Origin: Streptomyces sp. ISL-10
GTDB lineage: Bacteria; Actinomycetota; Actinomycetes; Streptomycetales; Streptomycetaceae
Direction: 5' to 3'
DNA: 64,000 nt
Assembly: GCF_018614575.1 (NCBI RefSeq)
Contig: NZ_JAGGOJ010000010.1
Span: 124,001 to 188,000, forward strand
Under the pieces are notes generated by a model. That model was not told the DNA's origin. It worked only from the letters and a program-made list of their open reading frames with translations, and did not search any database. A program made the position numbers and the translations under genes. Shown here piece after piece: positions 42,499 through 51,925 of this stretch; the stretch's first letter is position 1, and every line of letters starts with the position of its first letter.

Positions 42499-43023
42499 AT
42501 GACACGGCACACCGCGGGGCAAGAACCGGACGCCGGGCAGCCGCCGGCAACGGACAGGACACCGTACACGGGTGCCGTGTACGGCTCGCTGCTGTCCGCA
42601 TCGGTCATCGCCGGAGCCAGCACGCCAGGACCGTACCCGCGTCTGCAGCTGGTGCTGCTCCTGCTGTGCACGGGAGTGGTGTTCTGGGCCGCGCATTCCT
42701 ACTCCGCACTCGTCGGCGACCGGTTCCTGCACACGTCGGCGAATTGGCGGGAAATCCGCCACGTCTGCACCCACGAGTGGCCCATCGTGCAGGCCGCCGT
42801 CGCGCCTGCCGCCGCTGTCGCGATCAGCCCGCTGTTCGGCATGGGGCTCGAAGCGGCCGCCTGGCTGGCGCTCGGCGTCGCTGTGGTCCAGCAGGTCGTC
42901 TGGGCCAGCGCCGCGGTGGTCCGGGCCGGCGCCTCTCGTCGTGTGGTGCTGACGGCCGCGGCCGTCAACCTCGCGCTCGGCCTGGTGATCGTGGCCGCCA
43001 AGGTCACCGTCCAGCACGTATGA
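42499..43023 (+). CDS. four-helix membrane protein of unknown function
   Basis: 174 aa from the ATG at 42499 (MTRHTAGQEPDAGQPPATDR); the open frame continues upstream but without coding character, and no clear ribosome binding site is visible, so the message may be leaderless. Four hydrophobic helices: residues ~50-70, 95-115, 117-137 and 148-168. Between helices 1 and 2 lie AHSYSALVGDRFLHTSANWR and HVCTHEWP. Small uncharacterised actinobacterial membrane proteins share this layout; no function can be given. It is convergent with the MMPL exporter gene. Confidence 0.7.
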   Translation: MTRHTAGQEPDAGQPPATDRTPYTGAVYGSLLSASVIAGASTPGPYPRLQLVLLLLCTGVVFWAAHSYSALVGDRFLHTSANWREIRHVCTHEWPIVQAAVAPAAAVAISPLFGMGLEAAAWLALGVAVVQQVVWASAAVVRAGASRRVVLTAAAVNLALGLVIVAAKVTVQHV

Positions 43024-43091
43024 ACATCACCTCACCCAGCCCGCGAAGTCATGCATCACAAGCCGCCGGCATGCGGGCGGGTCGTTGCCGA

Positions 43092-43115
43092 CGCCGCGGG
43101 ACGTGCCCCGCGGCG
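43092..43115. terminator. bidirectional terminator hairpin
   Basis: CGCCGCGGG and CCCGCGGCG form a perfect 9-bp stem with a 6-nt loop between the convergent membrane-protein and MMPL genes. Confidence 0.6.
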
Positions 43116-43214
43116 CCCCCGGCCGGCTCGGCGGGCAGCCGTCGACCCGGTGTTCACATGCGATCTGCCGGCGCTGCGTTTCGACTGCGGCCATGTCCGA
43201 TCGGAAATCTCCCG

Positions 43215-45512
43215 TCACCGGGCCTGACCGCCGACTCCCACGCGGACAGCTGTGCCGGTCTCGGCGGCGATCTCGCCCTCCCCCTCGGTGTCCACGTGCG
43301 GCAGCAGCCGGTCGAGCCAGCGCGGCGTCCACCAGGCCGACGTGCCGAGCAGCGTCATGGCCGCGGGCACGAGCAGCAGTCGGACGATCGTCGCGTCGAT
43401 GAGCACGCTGGCGGCGAGTCCCAGCCCCAGCATCTTGACCACGATGTTGTCGCTGAGGATGAAGGCGGCGAAGACGCTGACCATGATGAGCGCCGCGCAG
43501 GTGATGACGCGCGCGGTGATTTCCAGGGCATGCGCGACGCTGGCCTTCGGGTCCCCGGTGCGCAGCCACGCCTCGTGGACCCGGGAGAGGAGGAAGATCT
43601 CGTAGTCCATGCTGAGTCCGAAGACGATGGCGAACATCATCATCGGTACGTAGCTCTCGATCGGGACGTCGCCGGAGACTCCAAGTGCCGGGCCGCCCCA
43701 GCCCCATTGGAAGACGGCGACGACGACGCCGTACGAGGCCGCGATCGACAGCACATTGAGCACGGCTGCCTTGACGGCGACGAGGACGCCGCGGAAGACC
43801 ACGAGGATGACGAGGAAGGCGAGCCCGACGACGACGGCGATGATCAGAGGCAGCCTGCTGGAGACGATGTCCAGGAAGTCGACCTGGGCGGCGGTCGTGC
43901 CCGTCACATAGGTCTGGGCATCGGTGCCGGAGACCGCCTGGGGCAGAACATCGTCCACGAGACGGTTGACCAGGTCGGTTGTCCTCTCGTCCTGGGGAGC
44001 GGCCGTGGAGTACGCGGTCGCGATCAGCACGTCGCCGTCCGGAGTGGCAGTCGGGGGCGTGATCACCGCTGCGTCCGGCACATCGCTCAGGGCCTTCTGC
44101 ACGGCGGTGGCAAGCGCGGAGCGGTCGGCCTGCGGCACGTCGGTCTGATCGACGACAAGGGTCATCGGGCCGTTGGAACCGGGCCCGAAGGCAGTGGACA
44201 TCAGGTCGAAGGCGCGCCGGTCGGTGAAGGACTTCGGGTCCGCTCCGTCACCGATGTGTCCCAGCTGGATGGAGAACAGCGGGATGGCGAGGGCTGCCAG
44301 GACCACCGCGCCCGACGCCAGAAACCACCAGGGGCGGCGCTCCACGCGCTGGGCGTAGCGGTGCCAGGTGCCGTGGGCCTCCTCACCGGGTTGGGTGTCT
44401 GTCTCAGCGATGGGCCTGCGCACCCGGAGTCTGTCGATCCGCCGTCCGACGAGCGCCAGCATCGCGGGGACCAGGGTGATCGCGCCGAGGACGGCGGTGA
44501 CCACGGTGACTGCGGCGGCCAGGCCGAGTTTGCCGATGAAGCTGATCCCGGACACCCACAGGCCGGAGAGGGCGATGACGACCGTACAGCCGGAGACGAG
44601 CACCGCACGTCCGCTGGTGGCCGTCGCGAGGCCGGCCGCGGTCACCGGGTCCTGCCCGTTCATGAGGTTCTGGCGGTGCCGGGTGATGAGGAAGAGCGCG
44701 TAGTCGATACCGACACCGAGGCCGATCATCGTCGCGAGCGTCGGCGACACCGTGGCAAAGGTGAACGCTGCGGCCAGCAGTCCGAGGAGTGCCAGTCCGC
44801 AGATCACGGCGATGAGCGCGGTCACCAAGGGCATGACGGCGGCCACGACGCTGCCGAAGCCCAGCAGCAGCACGAGGATCGCCACGGTGAATCCGATGGC
44901 CTCGCTGGTGCGGTCATCGGGCTCGGGACGCGCCAGTTCACCGAGCGGTCCACCGTACTCCACGGTCACATCGGCTGCGCGCAGCGGCTGGACCGCGGTG
45001 TCCACGCCGTCCAGGTAGGACGACTCGAGTGTGGAAGGCTGGACGTCGAACCGGACGGTGATGTAGGCCGTCTTCCCGTCGGTGGAGAGCGGGCCGACGT
45101 TCTTGGTCCCGGCCGGCGGCGGCGTCGTACCCGGTGCCGACAGCGGGTTCTGCGCGCTGAGCACATGAGGCAGCTTCTGCAGATTCGCCACGGCGGTCGA
45201 GACCTGGCCGCTCACGTCGGTGAGTGGCTTCGAGGCGTCGTACAGCACGATCTGGGCGCCGTAGCCACCGGCGGCGGGATCGTGGGCCTTGAGAACGTCG
45301 AGGCCGTCGTGTGACTGGGAGCCGGGCAGGGCGAAGTCGTCCGAGTACGCCCCGCCGTGCGTACGACCCAGTACCTGGAGTCCGACCAGGGCGGCCAGCC
45401 ACAGGACGATGACGGTCAGGAAATGGCGGGCGCACCACTCACCGATGCGCCGCAGCGCGCCCTTCGGGCGTGGCAGGGTGGCACTCCCGGCCGGGGACTC
45501 TGACGACGACAT
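43215..45512 (-). CDS. MMPL/RND family transporter
   Basis: 765 aa from the ATG at 45512 ([20 protein letters not shown]) with GGGAG 7 nt upstream; the frame is open earlier. Two repeats of one helix, an outside loop domain of ~140 residues and five or more helices, giving about 12 membrane segments. Landmarks: [16 protein letters not shown] in the first half and [20 protein letters not shown] in the second, the paired GxxxDY motifs of proton-driven MMPL exporters. Substrates in actinomycetes include lipids and hydrophobic metabolites. It has no neighbour that defines its cargo. Confidence 0.92.
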   Translation of the reverse strand: MSSSESPAGSATLPRPKGALRRIGEWCARHFLTVIVLWLAALVGLQVLGRTHGGAYSDDFALPGSQSHDGLDVLKAHDPAAGGYGAQIVLYDASKPLTDVSGQVSTAVANLQKLPHVLSAQNPLSAPGTTPPPAGTKNVGPLSTDGKTAYITVRFDVQPSTLESSYLDGVDTAVQPLRAADVTVEYGGPLGELARPEPDDRTSEAIGFTVAILVLLLGFGSVVAAVMPLVTALIAVICGLALLGLLAAAFTFATVSPTLATMIGLGVGIDYALFLITRHRQNLMNGQDPVTAAGLATATSGRAVLVSGCTVVIALSGLWVSGISFIGKLGLAAAVTVVTAVLGAITLVPAMLALVGRRIDRLRVRRPIAETDTQPGEEAHGTWHRYAQRVERRPWWFLASGAVVLAALAIPLFSIQLGHIGDGADPKSFTDRRAFDLMSTAFGPGSNGPMTLVVDQTDVPQADRSALATAVQKALSDVPDAAVITPPTATPDGDVLIATAYSTAAPQDERTTDLVNRLVDDVLPQAVSGTDAQTYVTGTTAAQVDFLDIVSSRLPLIIAVVVGLAFLVILVVFRGVLVAVKAAVLNVLSIAASYGVVVAVFQWGWGGPALGVSGDVPIESYVPMMMFAIVFGLSMDYEIFLLSRVHEAWLRTGDPKASVAHALEITARVITCAALIMVSVFAAFILSDNIVVKMLGLGLAASVLIDATIVRLLLVPAAMTLLGTSAWWTPRWLDRLLPHVDTEGEGEIAAETGTAVRVGVGGQAR

Positions 45513-45922
45513 GCGTACTCCCGACGACCGCGGGGCGGGATCACCGCCGCAGTCCGTGAGCTGTCGTGCGCACTCCTGAGGAGCACACACCGGACTACCG
45601 ACAGTGAAGGCGGCTGCGGCCTGCCCGGCACCTCCGGACGGGAGAACGGGTGACACGGCGTCCCGGCCCCGGCCGGGAGGGCGGGCCCCGGGGCGGCAGC
45701 CGTACGAAGCCCCTGGGGATGACCCACTGGACGCTCGGCGTGCTGGTGTGCGCCGGGGCCGCAGGCCTCGCGGAAGAGCCGGTGGGGCTTCGCCCGGCAA
45801 CGGCGGCATGCCCGCCGAGCCGTCCCGCCGTAGCGTGGTGAACGGTGACCAGGCGAAGGCCGTCGGCCCGCCATCAGCCACACCCGGTCCTCCCGGACCG
45901 TCTCACATTCTCAAGGACCGCC
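45513..45922. other. intergenic region between divergent MMPL and GH15 genes
   Basis: 410 nt; both promoters should be here. No operator-like repeat stood out, and the overlapping open frames are not credible genes. Confidence 0.4.
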
Positions 45923-47746
45923 ATGCGTCGTTATCCACCGATCGCGGACCACGGGCTCATCGGAGATCTGCGCACGGCCGCCCTGGTCACCTCCGAAGGC
46001 GTGCTCGACTGGTTCTGCGCGCCGCGCTTCGACTCCCCCAGCATGTTCGCGGCGCTGCTGGACCATGACCGCGGCGGTCACTTTGCGATCACCCCGCAGG
46101 CGACCGGTGCCACCACCCGGCAGCTGTACCTGGCGGACACCGCCGTCCTGGTCACGCGGTTCATGACGAACGAGGGCGTCGGCGAAGTCGTCGACTTCAT
46201 GCCCCTGGGCGCGGCCGAAGCCCCCGCGGACCGGCACCGCATCGTCCGCGTCATGCGCGCTACACGGGGCACGATCGGTTTTCGGCTGGCGTGCCGTCCC
46301 AGGTTCGACTACGGGCGCGCGGAGCACAGCCTCGAACTGGAGCCCGGCGTCGCCCGTTTCGGCGGACCGGACAGCAATGCGTTCCTCCATGTCGCGGGGC
46401 CGGTGCACCTGGAACGCGACGGGCAGGACGTGCGGGCCGATGTGGTGCTCCATGAGGGACAGCGGGCCGCGGCCATACTGACAGTGTGCGAGAGCGGCGC
46501 GAAGTCGCCTCCACCGCTCACCGAGCCGGGCGTCTGGCAGGAGTTCCGTTCCACGTACGACTACTGGCACCGCTGGCTGCGCCGCAGCCGGTACCGCGGG
46601 CGCTGGCAGCAGATGGTCAATCGGTCCGCGATCACGCTCAAGCTGATGACGTACGCGCCCACCGGTGCACCCGTCGCGGCGGTGACCATGGGCTTGCCGG
46701 AGCAGCTGGGCGGAGAACGCAACTGGGACTACCGCTACACCTGGGTGCGTGACGCGTCCCTGTCGGTGAAGGCGCTGCTGGACCTCGGTTTGGACGAGGA
46801 GGCCGACGACTTCCGTCGCTGGCTCGGCGTCCGAGTGCGCGCGGGCAGGACCGCCACGGGTGAGCCCCTGCAGATCATGTACCGGGTGGACGGCGACCCG
46901 CACCTGGCCGAGGAGATCCTCGGTCATCTGGAGGGCTACCGGGGTTCCGCGCCGGTGCGGCTCGGCAACGGCGCCGCCGACCAGTTGCAGATGGACATCT
47001 ACGGCGAGGTGGTCTTCGCACTCAGCCAGGCACACGATGCGGCGCAGCTGGCCGGATACGACGGCTGGCACAATCTGAGCGCGCTGCTCGACTGGCTCGC
47101 GGGTACGTGGGACCGCCCCGACGAGGGCATCTGGGAAACGCGTGGCGGGCGCAAGGACTTCACCTACAGCCGCCTGATGTGCTGGTCCGCGTTCGACCGC
47201 GGCATCCGGCTGGCCGCGGAGCTGGCGCGCCCGGCCGACGTCGCCCGGTGGACGGCCGCACGAAACGCAATCTTCCACCAGGTGATGGACCGCGGCTACA
47301 GCACCCGCCGTGAGGCGTTCGTCCAGCATTACGGCAGCGAGGTCCTGGACGCCTCGCTTCTGCTGATGCCGGACGTCGGCTTCCTCTCCCCCAAGGACGG
47401 TCGCTGGCTGTCGACACTGGACGCCATGGACAGGGAGCTTGTGGCCGACAGCCTCGTCCACCGGTACGACCCGGCCGCCTCACCGGACGGGCTGCGCGGG
47501 GACGAGGGGACGTTCTCCCTCTGCAGCTTCCTGTACGTGAATGCCCTCGCCCGGGCCGGCCGACTCGGCCAAGCCCGCTACGCGTTCGACAAGATGCTCA
47601 CCTACGCCAACCACGTCGGGCTGTTCGCCGAGGAGATCGGTCCCACCGGCGAGCAACTGGGCAACTTCCCCCAGGCCTTCACCCATCTCGCGCTGATCAC
47701 GGCCGCGATGGCCCTCGACGAGGAACTGGACCGCGCCGAGGGGTGA
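45923..47746 (+). CDS. glycoside hydrolase family 15 protein (glucoamylase/trehalase type)
   Basis: 607 aa from the ATG at 45923 (MRRYPPIADHGLIGDLRTAA) with AAGGA upstream. N-terminal beta-sandwich (residues 1-220) and C-terminal (alpha/alpha)6 barrel: GGERNWDYRYTWVRDASLSV is the conserved GH15 segment with the substrate-binding Arg and Asp, and LFAEEIGPTGEQLGNFPQAF near the C-terminus contains the catalytic Glu. There is no signal peptide, so it acts in the cytoplasm. Actinobacterial GH15 proteins include trehalases and oligosaccharide-processing enzymes; a glycogen/trehalose role is likely but not proved. Confidence 0.92.
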   Translation: MRRYPPIADHGLIGDLRTAALVTSEGVLDWFCAPRFDSPSMFAALLDHDRGGHFAITPQATGATTRQLYLADTAVLVTRFMTNEGVGEVVDFMPLGAAEAPADRHRIVRVMRATRGTIGFRLACRPRFDYGRAEHSLELEPGVARFGGPDSNAFLHVAGPVHLERDGQDVRADVVLHEGQRAAAILTVCESGAKSPPPLTEPGVWQEFRSTYDYWHRWLRRSRYRGRWQQMVNRSAITLKLMTYAPTGAPVAAVTMGLPEQLGGERNWDYRYTWVRDASLSVKALLDLGLDEEADDFRRWLGVRVRAGRTATGEPLQIMYRVDGDPHLAEEILGHLEGYRGSAPVRLGNGAADQLQMDIYGEVVFALSQAHDAAQLAGYDGWHNLSALLDWLAGTWDRPDEGIWETRGGRKDFTYSRLMCWSAFDRGIRLAAELARPADVARWTAARNAIFHQVMDRGYSTRREAFVQHYGSEVLDASLLLMPDVGFLSPKDGRWLSTLDAMDRELVADSLVHRYDPAASPDGLRGDEGTFSLCSFLYVNALARAGRLGQARYAFDKMLTYANHVGLFAEEIGPTGEQLGNFPQAFTHLALITAAMALDEELDRAEG

Positions 47747-48210
47747 TGCCGGCGCCGGCACACCGACCGGTGCCGCGTAGGCACGATTTCGGGGCCGGCC
47801 CGTCCGGCGCGGCTTCAGGTGCCCGCCGGCCGGCGATCGACCGGTTCGTTCCCGCGGGCCGGGCTGTGGCTGGTGCGCCGCGAGCCCAACACCCCAGCGC
47901 CGCGAACGGTTGAGCGCGGAACGACGGTCGCGAGCACTGGGTCAGTGCCGGCTCCGGTCGCGCGGAGCCGGCCTGGCCACTCCCCCGCGCGGGCAGCACG
48001 AACTTCCAGCATCCCCGGTGACCGACAACCGCTGCGCCCGGTCGCGTCCCAAGCCCTGGTGACCGGCCGAAGCGGTTCCTCGATGCCTTCGGCGGAGCGG
48101 AGCGGTGCGCGGCCGGCGACGGAACCGCAGCACAGCCCAGGTTGTCCAGCAATCGTGATCGTATCTCCGTAGCGATCTCCTGAGACCATCGATCGACGAG
48201 GAGCACGACG
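47747..48210. other. intergenic region, no gene recognised
   Basis: 464 nt. A GC-rich 14-bp palindrome TGCCGGCGCCGGCA begins 3 nt after the GH15 stop and may help termination. No other feature was recognised. Confidence 0.4.
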
Positions 48211-48720
48211 ATGACCACTGACAGCCGTACAGGACCGCCCCGCTTCGGCAACGAACGCGAAATGCTGCGAGCCTTCCTCGACTACCACCGCGCAACGCTC
48301 GCCATGAAGTGTGACGGGCTCACCGACGAGGAGTTGCGGCAGCAGTCGATGCCGCCCTCCACGCTGTCACTGCTCGGCCTGGTGCGGCACATGGCCGAGG
48401 TGGAGCGCGCGTGGTTCCGCCGGGTGTTCGACGACAACGATGCGCCGATGGTCTGGTCGGACAAGATCGACTTCCAGGCCGCGTACGACGCGAGCGAGTC
48501 GACCAGGGCCGAGGCGTTCACGGCATGGGAAGCGGAGGTCGAGAACTCCCGCCGCATCGAGCGGGAGGCCGAGTCACTTGACCTGACCGGGTATCAGCCG
48601 CGGTGGGGCGAAGAGGTGTCGCTCCGCATGGTGCTGATACACGTGCTTCTGGAGTACGCCCGTCACAACGGGCACGCAGACTTTCTGCGCGAGGGTGTCG
48701 ACGGGGTCGTAGGAGCCTGA
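48211..48720 (+). CDS. DinB family protein (DUF664)
   Basis: 169 aa, ATG behind GAGGAG. DinB-like four-helix bundle with the metal-binding histidines in LVRHMAEVERAWFRRVF (first) and VLIHVLLEYARHNGHADFLR (pair), as in bacillithiol/mycothiol S-transferase-like proteins. DUF664 members may use mycothiol for detoxification of electrophiles. It is a single gene, terminated by a strong hairpin. Confidence 0.9.
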   Translation: MTTDSRTGPPRFGNEREMLRAFLDYHRATLAMKCDGLTDEELRQQSMPPSTLSLLGLVRHMAEVERAWFRRVFDDNDAPMVWSDKIDFQAAYDASESTRAEAFTAWEAEVENSRRIEREAESLDLTGYQPRWGEEVSLRMVLIHVLLEYARHNGHADFLREGVDGVVGA

Positions 48721-48759
48721 GCGGTCTGCCCGGCACACGGCGAGCGCTCGAACGAACCG

Positions 48760-48797
48760 GTGGGGCGGTTGGTCGTCGATCCCGCCGACCGCCCCAC
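48760..48797 (+). terminator. intrinsic terminator of the DinB gene
   Basis: GTGGGGCGGT (48760-48769) pairs with ACCGCCCCAC (48788-48797); the stem extends 3 bp with one mismatch, 40 nt after the stop codon. Confidence 0.65.
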
Positions 48798-49327
48798 AGC
48801 CGTCCCGTCAGGGGCGGCCGAATCGCCGTCTCGCCCGGCCGCCGCAGTCACTGTGCTGCCGGTCGCCGCCGATCCGGCGAGGACCGGCCCTCGTTGACGG
48901 TCGGCCTTGGCAGTCGGCGCGACCCGAAGCCGCCGCGGCCGTTGACGAAGCCGCCCGTGGCAGCTTGCAACAGGTCGCGTTGACGGCGGCTGTCGCCTAC
49001 ATGTTGCCGACTCGGGCAGACCCTCTACGCGTTGCACCAACAGGGCATTCCGCCACGGTGCGGCCAGGGCTCCGGTGGCTGCGGTGTGCGCGTCGCCACG
49101 GTTCACGACATGCCGGGAGGCAGGCGGCGAAGAACGCGGAAAGAAGGCGTGTTTGCCTGTTCGGTGAGTCACCGAACTCTGCGCCCGCCAAAGGGAACGG
49201 CGGTCTCCGGGGACGATGGGGACACGACGCGCCGTAGTTGATCCTCAAGTTGGCATATGCCCCACGCCGCACATCTCTCTCGTTGGCGCCGCCGCCCCTC
49301 TCCCGTAACCCAATTGAGCAAAGGCGG

Positions 49328-49345
49328 AATGGTGAATTCACCATT
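49328..49345. promoter_or_regulatory. perfect 18-bp palindrome
   Basis: AATGGTGAATTCACCATT reads the same on both strands. It lies 183 nt upstream of the LuxR-type regulator gene in a locally AT-rich stretch and is a strong candidate binding site of a dimeric regulator. Confidence 0.6.
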
Positions 49346-49418
49346 TCACCGGCCCTCTCACGGGAAACAAGTCGTCGATGATCCGCCCCAAAGTTCGCTG
49401 CGGAGGTAGTGTCGGACA

Positions 49419-49452
49419 TCCGCAGTCGTTTCGGTGCCGAAACGACTGCGGA
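49419..49452 (+). promoter_or_regulatory. perfect 16-bp-arm inverted repeat
   Basis: TCCGCAGTCGTTTCGG (49419-49434) and CCGAAACGACTGCGGA (49437-49452) with a 2-nt centre. As DNA it is a 34-bp operator-like dyad; as RNA it would be a very stable hairpin in the leader, 75 nt before the regulator start. Either role would control the gene. Confidence 0.65.
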
Positions 49453-49527
49453 ACGGGGGAGGAGGGACTTACAGGTGTCCTCGTCCTGTCGGATTTCCCA
49501 GTCTGCAAGCGAACCGAGGGATCATCG

Positions 49528-50202
49528 ATGGCAGTGATCAAAGTCCTCCTGGTCGACAGCGAACAGATCGTACTCGAGGGTTTACGCAAGCTTCTGGACA
49601 GCTTCGGCGAGTTCAGCGTGGTGTCCACGGCACTCGACGGCGCTTCGGCGATCCGGGCCCTGCGGGCGCACCGGCCGCACATCGTTGTCACGGGTCTGAG
49701 CATCGCGGGGGCGGGCGGCATCCACGCCGCCCGGCTGATACGCAAGGACTCGGAGCACGTCCGGATCGTCATCCTCAGCTCCAACCAGCAGCCCGTCTTC
49801 ATGCGGGAGGCGTTCGTGGCCGGCGCCAACGCATACCTCTCGCGCCGCATCAGCGGCGAGGAGCTGCGTCAGACCCTGCTCGCGGTGCACCGCGACGGCG
49901 CGGCGCTGTCCGGCGCGGCGGCGGGGCTGATCCTGCAGATCGCCTCGGGGCGCTCTCCCGAGGACGACTGCCCACTGTCCCACCTGACGGGGCGCGAGCG
50001 GCAGATCCTCTCGCTCGTCGCCGACGACCACGACACCGGACACATCGCCAAGCACCTGGGCATCAGCCCCAAGACCGTCCGCAACTACCTCAGCCGCATC
50101 TACGCCAAGCTCGGTACGCCCAACCGCGTACAGACCACGCTCTACGCCAAGCGCTTCATGGGCCGGTCCTGGCAGCCGGACGGCGTGCCGGTCGAGCCGT
50201 AG
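49528..50202 (+). CDS. atypical LuxR/NarL-type response regulator
   Basis: 224 aa from the ATG at 49528 (MAVIKVLLVDSEQIVLEGLR) with GAGGGA upstream. Receiver domain 1-115 followed by a LuxR helix-turn-helix at ~150-212 (LTGRERQILSLVADDHDTGH, HLGISPKTVRNYLSRIYAKL). The receiver lacks key residues: the acidic pair is Asp10-Ser11, the phospho-acceptor position is Gly56 (VVTGLSIAG where VLLDLxMPG is normal) and the conserved Lys is Arg106. It therefore cannot work by normal phosphorylation and is probably ligand- or level-controlled, as in some antibiotic-cluster regulators. No histidine kinase is nearby. It leads the polyketide cluster and is the likely pathway regulator. Confidence 0.9.
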   Translation: MAVIKVLLVDSEQIVLEGLRKLLDSFGEFSVVSTALDGASAIRALRAHRPHIVVTGLSIAGAGGIHAARLIRKDSEHVRIVILSSNQQPVFMREAFVAGANAYLSRRISGEELRQTLLAVHRDGAALSGAAAGLILQIASGRSPEDDCPLSHLTGRERQILSLVADDHDTGHIAKHLGISPKTVRNYLSRIYAKLGTPNRVQTTLYAKRFMGRSWQPDGVPVEP

Positions 50203-50239
50203 TCACCCCCTGGGTCCTCCTTGCGCGTGTCGGGGCAAT

Positions 50240-50262
50240 TACGCTACGCTCCACGTAGCGTA
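50240..50262. promoter_or_regulatory. TACGCTACG-N5-CGTAGCGTA operator
   Basis: Perfect 9-bp arms (50240-50248 and 50254-50262), 29 nt before the MFS exporter start. This is a typical TetR-family operator; the TetR gene at 53203-53793 is the natural candidate repressor. Confidence 0.72.
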
Positions 50263-50291
50263 TTTAAATGATCATCACGGAGGAGCGCCCC

Positions 50292-51836
50292 ATGACCGGC
50301 AGCCGCTGGTGGACCCTCGTACTGGTGTGCGTCGGCAGTTTCATGCTGTTGCTCGACGTCACGATTGTGAACATCGCCCTGCCGGACATCGAGGAGGCGC
50401 TGGACGCCTCGCTCAGTGATCTGCAGTGGGTGGTCGCCGCATACGCGGTCGCCCTCTCGGCGGCCCTGCTGACAGCGGGGTCGCTGGCCGACAGGTTCGG
50501 CCGGCGGGCGGTGTTCGCCGTCGGCATGGCGTTGTTCACGGTCGCGTCCCTGCTGTGCGGCATAGCGGGCGATCCGCTGTTCCTGAATGCCGCCCGGGTC
50601 CTCCAGGGGCTGGGTGCGGCGGCGCTGCTGGCCACCTCGCTGGCCCTGCTCGCCGCCGCCTATCCCGGAAACAAGGAACGGCACCTGGCGCTCGCCGTCT
50701 GGGGTGCCGTGAGCGGCGCGGCCCTCGCGGTCGGGCCGCTGGCCGGCGGCGTCCTGGTGGAGGCCATCGGCTGGCGCTGGATCTTCCTGGTCAACCTGCC
50801 GATCGGCGTACTCGCCCTGATCGGGGCGCTCACCCGGATGACGGAGTCGCGGGCGCAGGTGTCCGGCCGTGTCGACTGGCCCGGATTCCTCACCCTCAGC
50901 ACCGCCCTGGGTGCCCTCTCCTTCGCGCTTCTGCGCGCCAACGAGGCGGGCTGGAGCAGCACCCAGGTCGTCACGGCGTTCATCACCGCCGCGGTGGCCC
51001 TGGGGTTGTTCGTGTGGGTCGAACGGACCCGCAGCAATCCGATGCTCCCCGGCGTCGTCTTCGGACGCATCACCACCACCGGCGCCAGCCTCGGGGTGCT
51101 CGCGATGAGTTCCACCGCTTTCGCCCTGCTGCTGTATCTCACGCTCTATCTGCAGACGGTGCTGGGACTGGAGCCTCTGGAGGCCGGGCTGCGGCTGCTC
51201 CCCCTCACCCTGTCGATCTTCGTCGCCTCGGCGCTCGCCGCGCGGGCCGGATCGGTCGTGCCCGCCCGCTGGCTGGTCTCGGGCGGGCTTGCCCTCATCG
51301 GCGTCGGGCTGCTCCTGATGGGCGGTCTGGAGACCTCCGACGACTGGACGGCGCTGCTGACCGGTCAGCTGGTCACCGGCCTCGGCGTCGGCCTCGTCAA
51401 CCCCAACGTCGTGGCGGCGGCGATGGGCGCTGTCGACTCCGAGCGGTCCGGCGTGGCCTCGGGCCTCAACAACACCTTCCGCTCCCTGGGCATCGCGCTC
51501 GGAGTGGCCGTCATGGGCGCCGTGTTCGCCGAGCGGGTGAAGGACTCCGTGTCCGGCGCACTTGCGGGCACCCCGCTCGCCGACCGCGCCGACGGCCTCG
51601 CCCACGCCGTGTCCTCGGGACAGATAGGCAAGGCAGTGGGTGAACTTCCGCCCCAGGAGCGCGGAATCTTCGCCCAGGCAGCTCAGGCGGGCTTCATCGA
51701 CGGGCTGAACTCGATCCTCGTCTTCGCCGCGATCGTCGCCTTCGCCGGCGCCGTGGCGGTCGTTCCGCTGATCAGGAGCCGTGACATGCAATTGAGCGGC
51801 GACACGGCACAGATGGCGGCCGTCGCCGGTCACTGA
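50292..51836 (+). CDS. MFS drug exporter, DHA2 (EmrB/QacA) family
   Basis: 514 aa from the ATG at 50292 (MTGSRWWTLVLVCVGSFMLL) with GGAGGAG upstream. Fourteen membrane helices; motif D1 LDVTIVNIALPDIEEAL in helix 1, motif A GSLADRFGRRAVFAVG between helices 2 and 3, and motif C GAALAVGPLAGGVLVE in helix 5 define a proton-driven 14-helix exporter. It likely exports the polyketide product and confers self-resistance. A perfect inverted repeat before the gene suggests TetR control. A strong terminator follows. Confidence 0.93.
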   Translation: MTGSRWWTLVLVCVGSFMLLLDVTIVNIALPDIEEALDASLSDLQWVVAAYAVALSAALLTAGSLADRFGRRAVFAVGMALFTVASLLCGIAGDPLFLNAARVLQGLGAAALLATSLALLAAAYPGNKERHLALAVWGAVSGAALAVGPLAGGVLVEAIGWRWIFLVNLPIGVLALIGALTRMTESRAQVSGRVDWPGFLTLSTALGALSFALLRANEAGWSSTQVVTAFITAAVALGLFVWVERTRSNPMLPGVVFGRITTTGASLGVLAMSSTAFALLLYLTLYLQTVLGLEPLEAGLRLLPLTLSIFVASALAARAGSVVPARWLVSGGLALIGVGLLLMGGLETSDDWTALLTGQLVTGLGVGLVNPNVVAAAMGAVDSERSGVASGLNNTFRSLGIALGVAVMGAVFAERVKDSVSGALAGTPLADRADGLAHAVSSGQIGKAVGELPPQERGIFAQAAQAGFIDGLNSILVFAAIVAFAGAVAVVPLIRSRDMQLSGDTAQMAAVAGH

Positions 51837-51864
51837 CCCTCACCACGGCTGCGCGTACCTGTGA

Positions 51865-51894
51865 GCCGTGCGCCCGGGTGACCGGGCGCACGGC
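51865..51894 (+). terminator. strong intrinsic terminator after the MFS gene
   Basis: GCCGTGCGCCCGG and CCGGGCGCACGGC form a perfect 13-bp stem with a 4-nt loop, followed by a pyrimidine-rich run. It lies between the MFS stop and the monooxygenase start and would limit read-through. Confidence 0.78.
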
Positions 51895-51925
51895 CCTCTT
51901 CCTCCCACTCTCAGGAGTCATCGCG

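Larger units (their letters stand above)
48798..49527. other. long leader region of the LuxR-type regulator gene
   Basis: 730 nt without a gene. It contains an 18-bp palindrome at 49328-49345 and a 34-bp perfect dyad at 49419-49452, listed separately. The rest shows no coding character. Confidence 0.5.

Noticed and set aside
42666..45314. 882-residue plus-strand frame opposite the MMPL exporter
   Set aside because: Very Gly/Arg/Asp-rich antisense translation with no membrane helices or domain; the minus-strand MMPL gene is certain.
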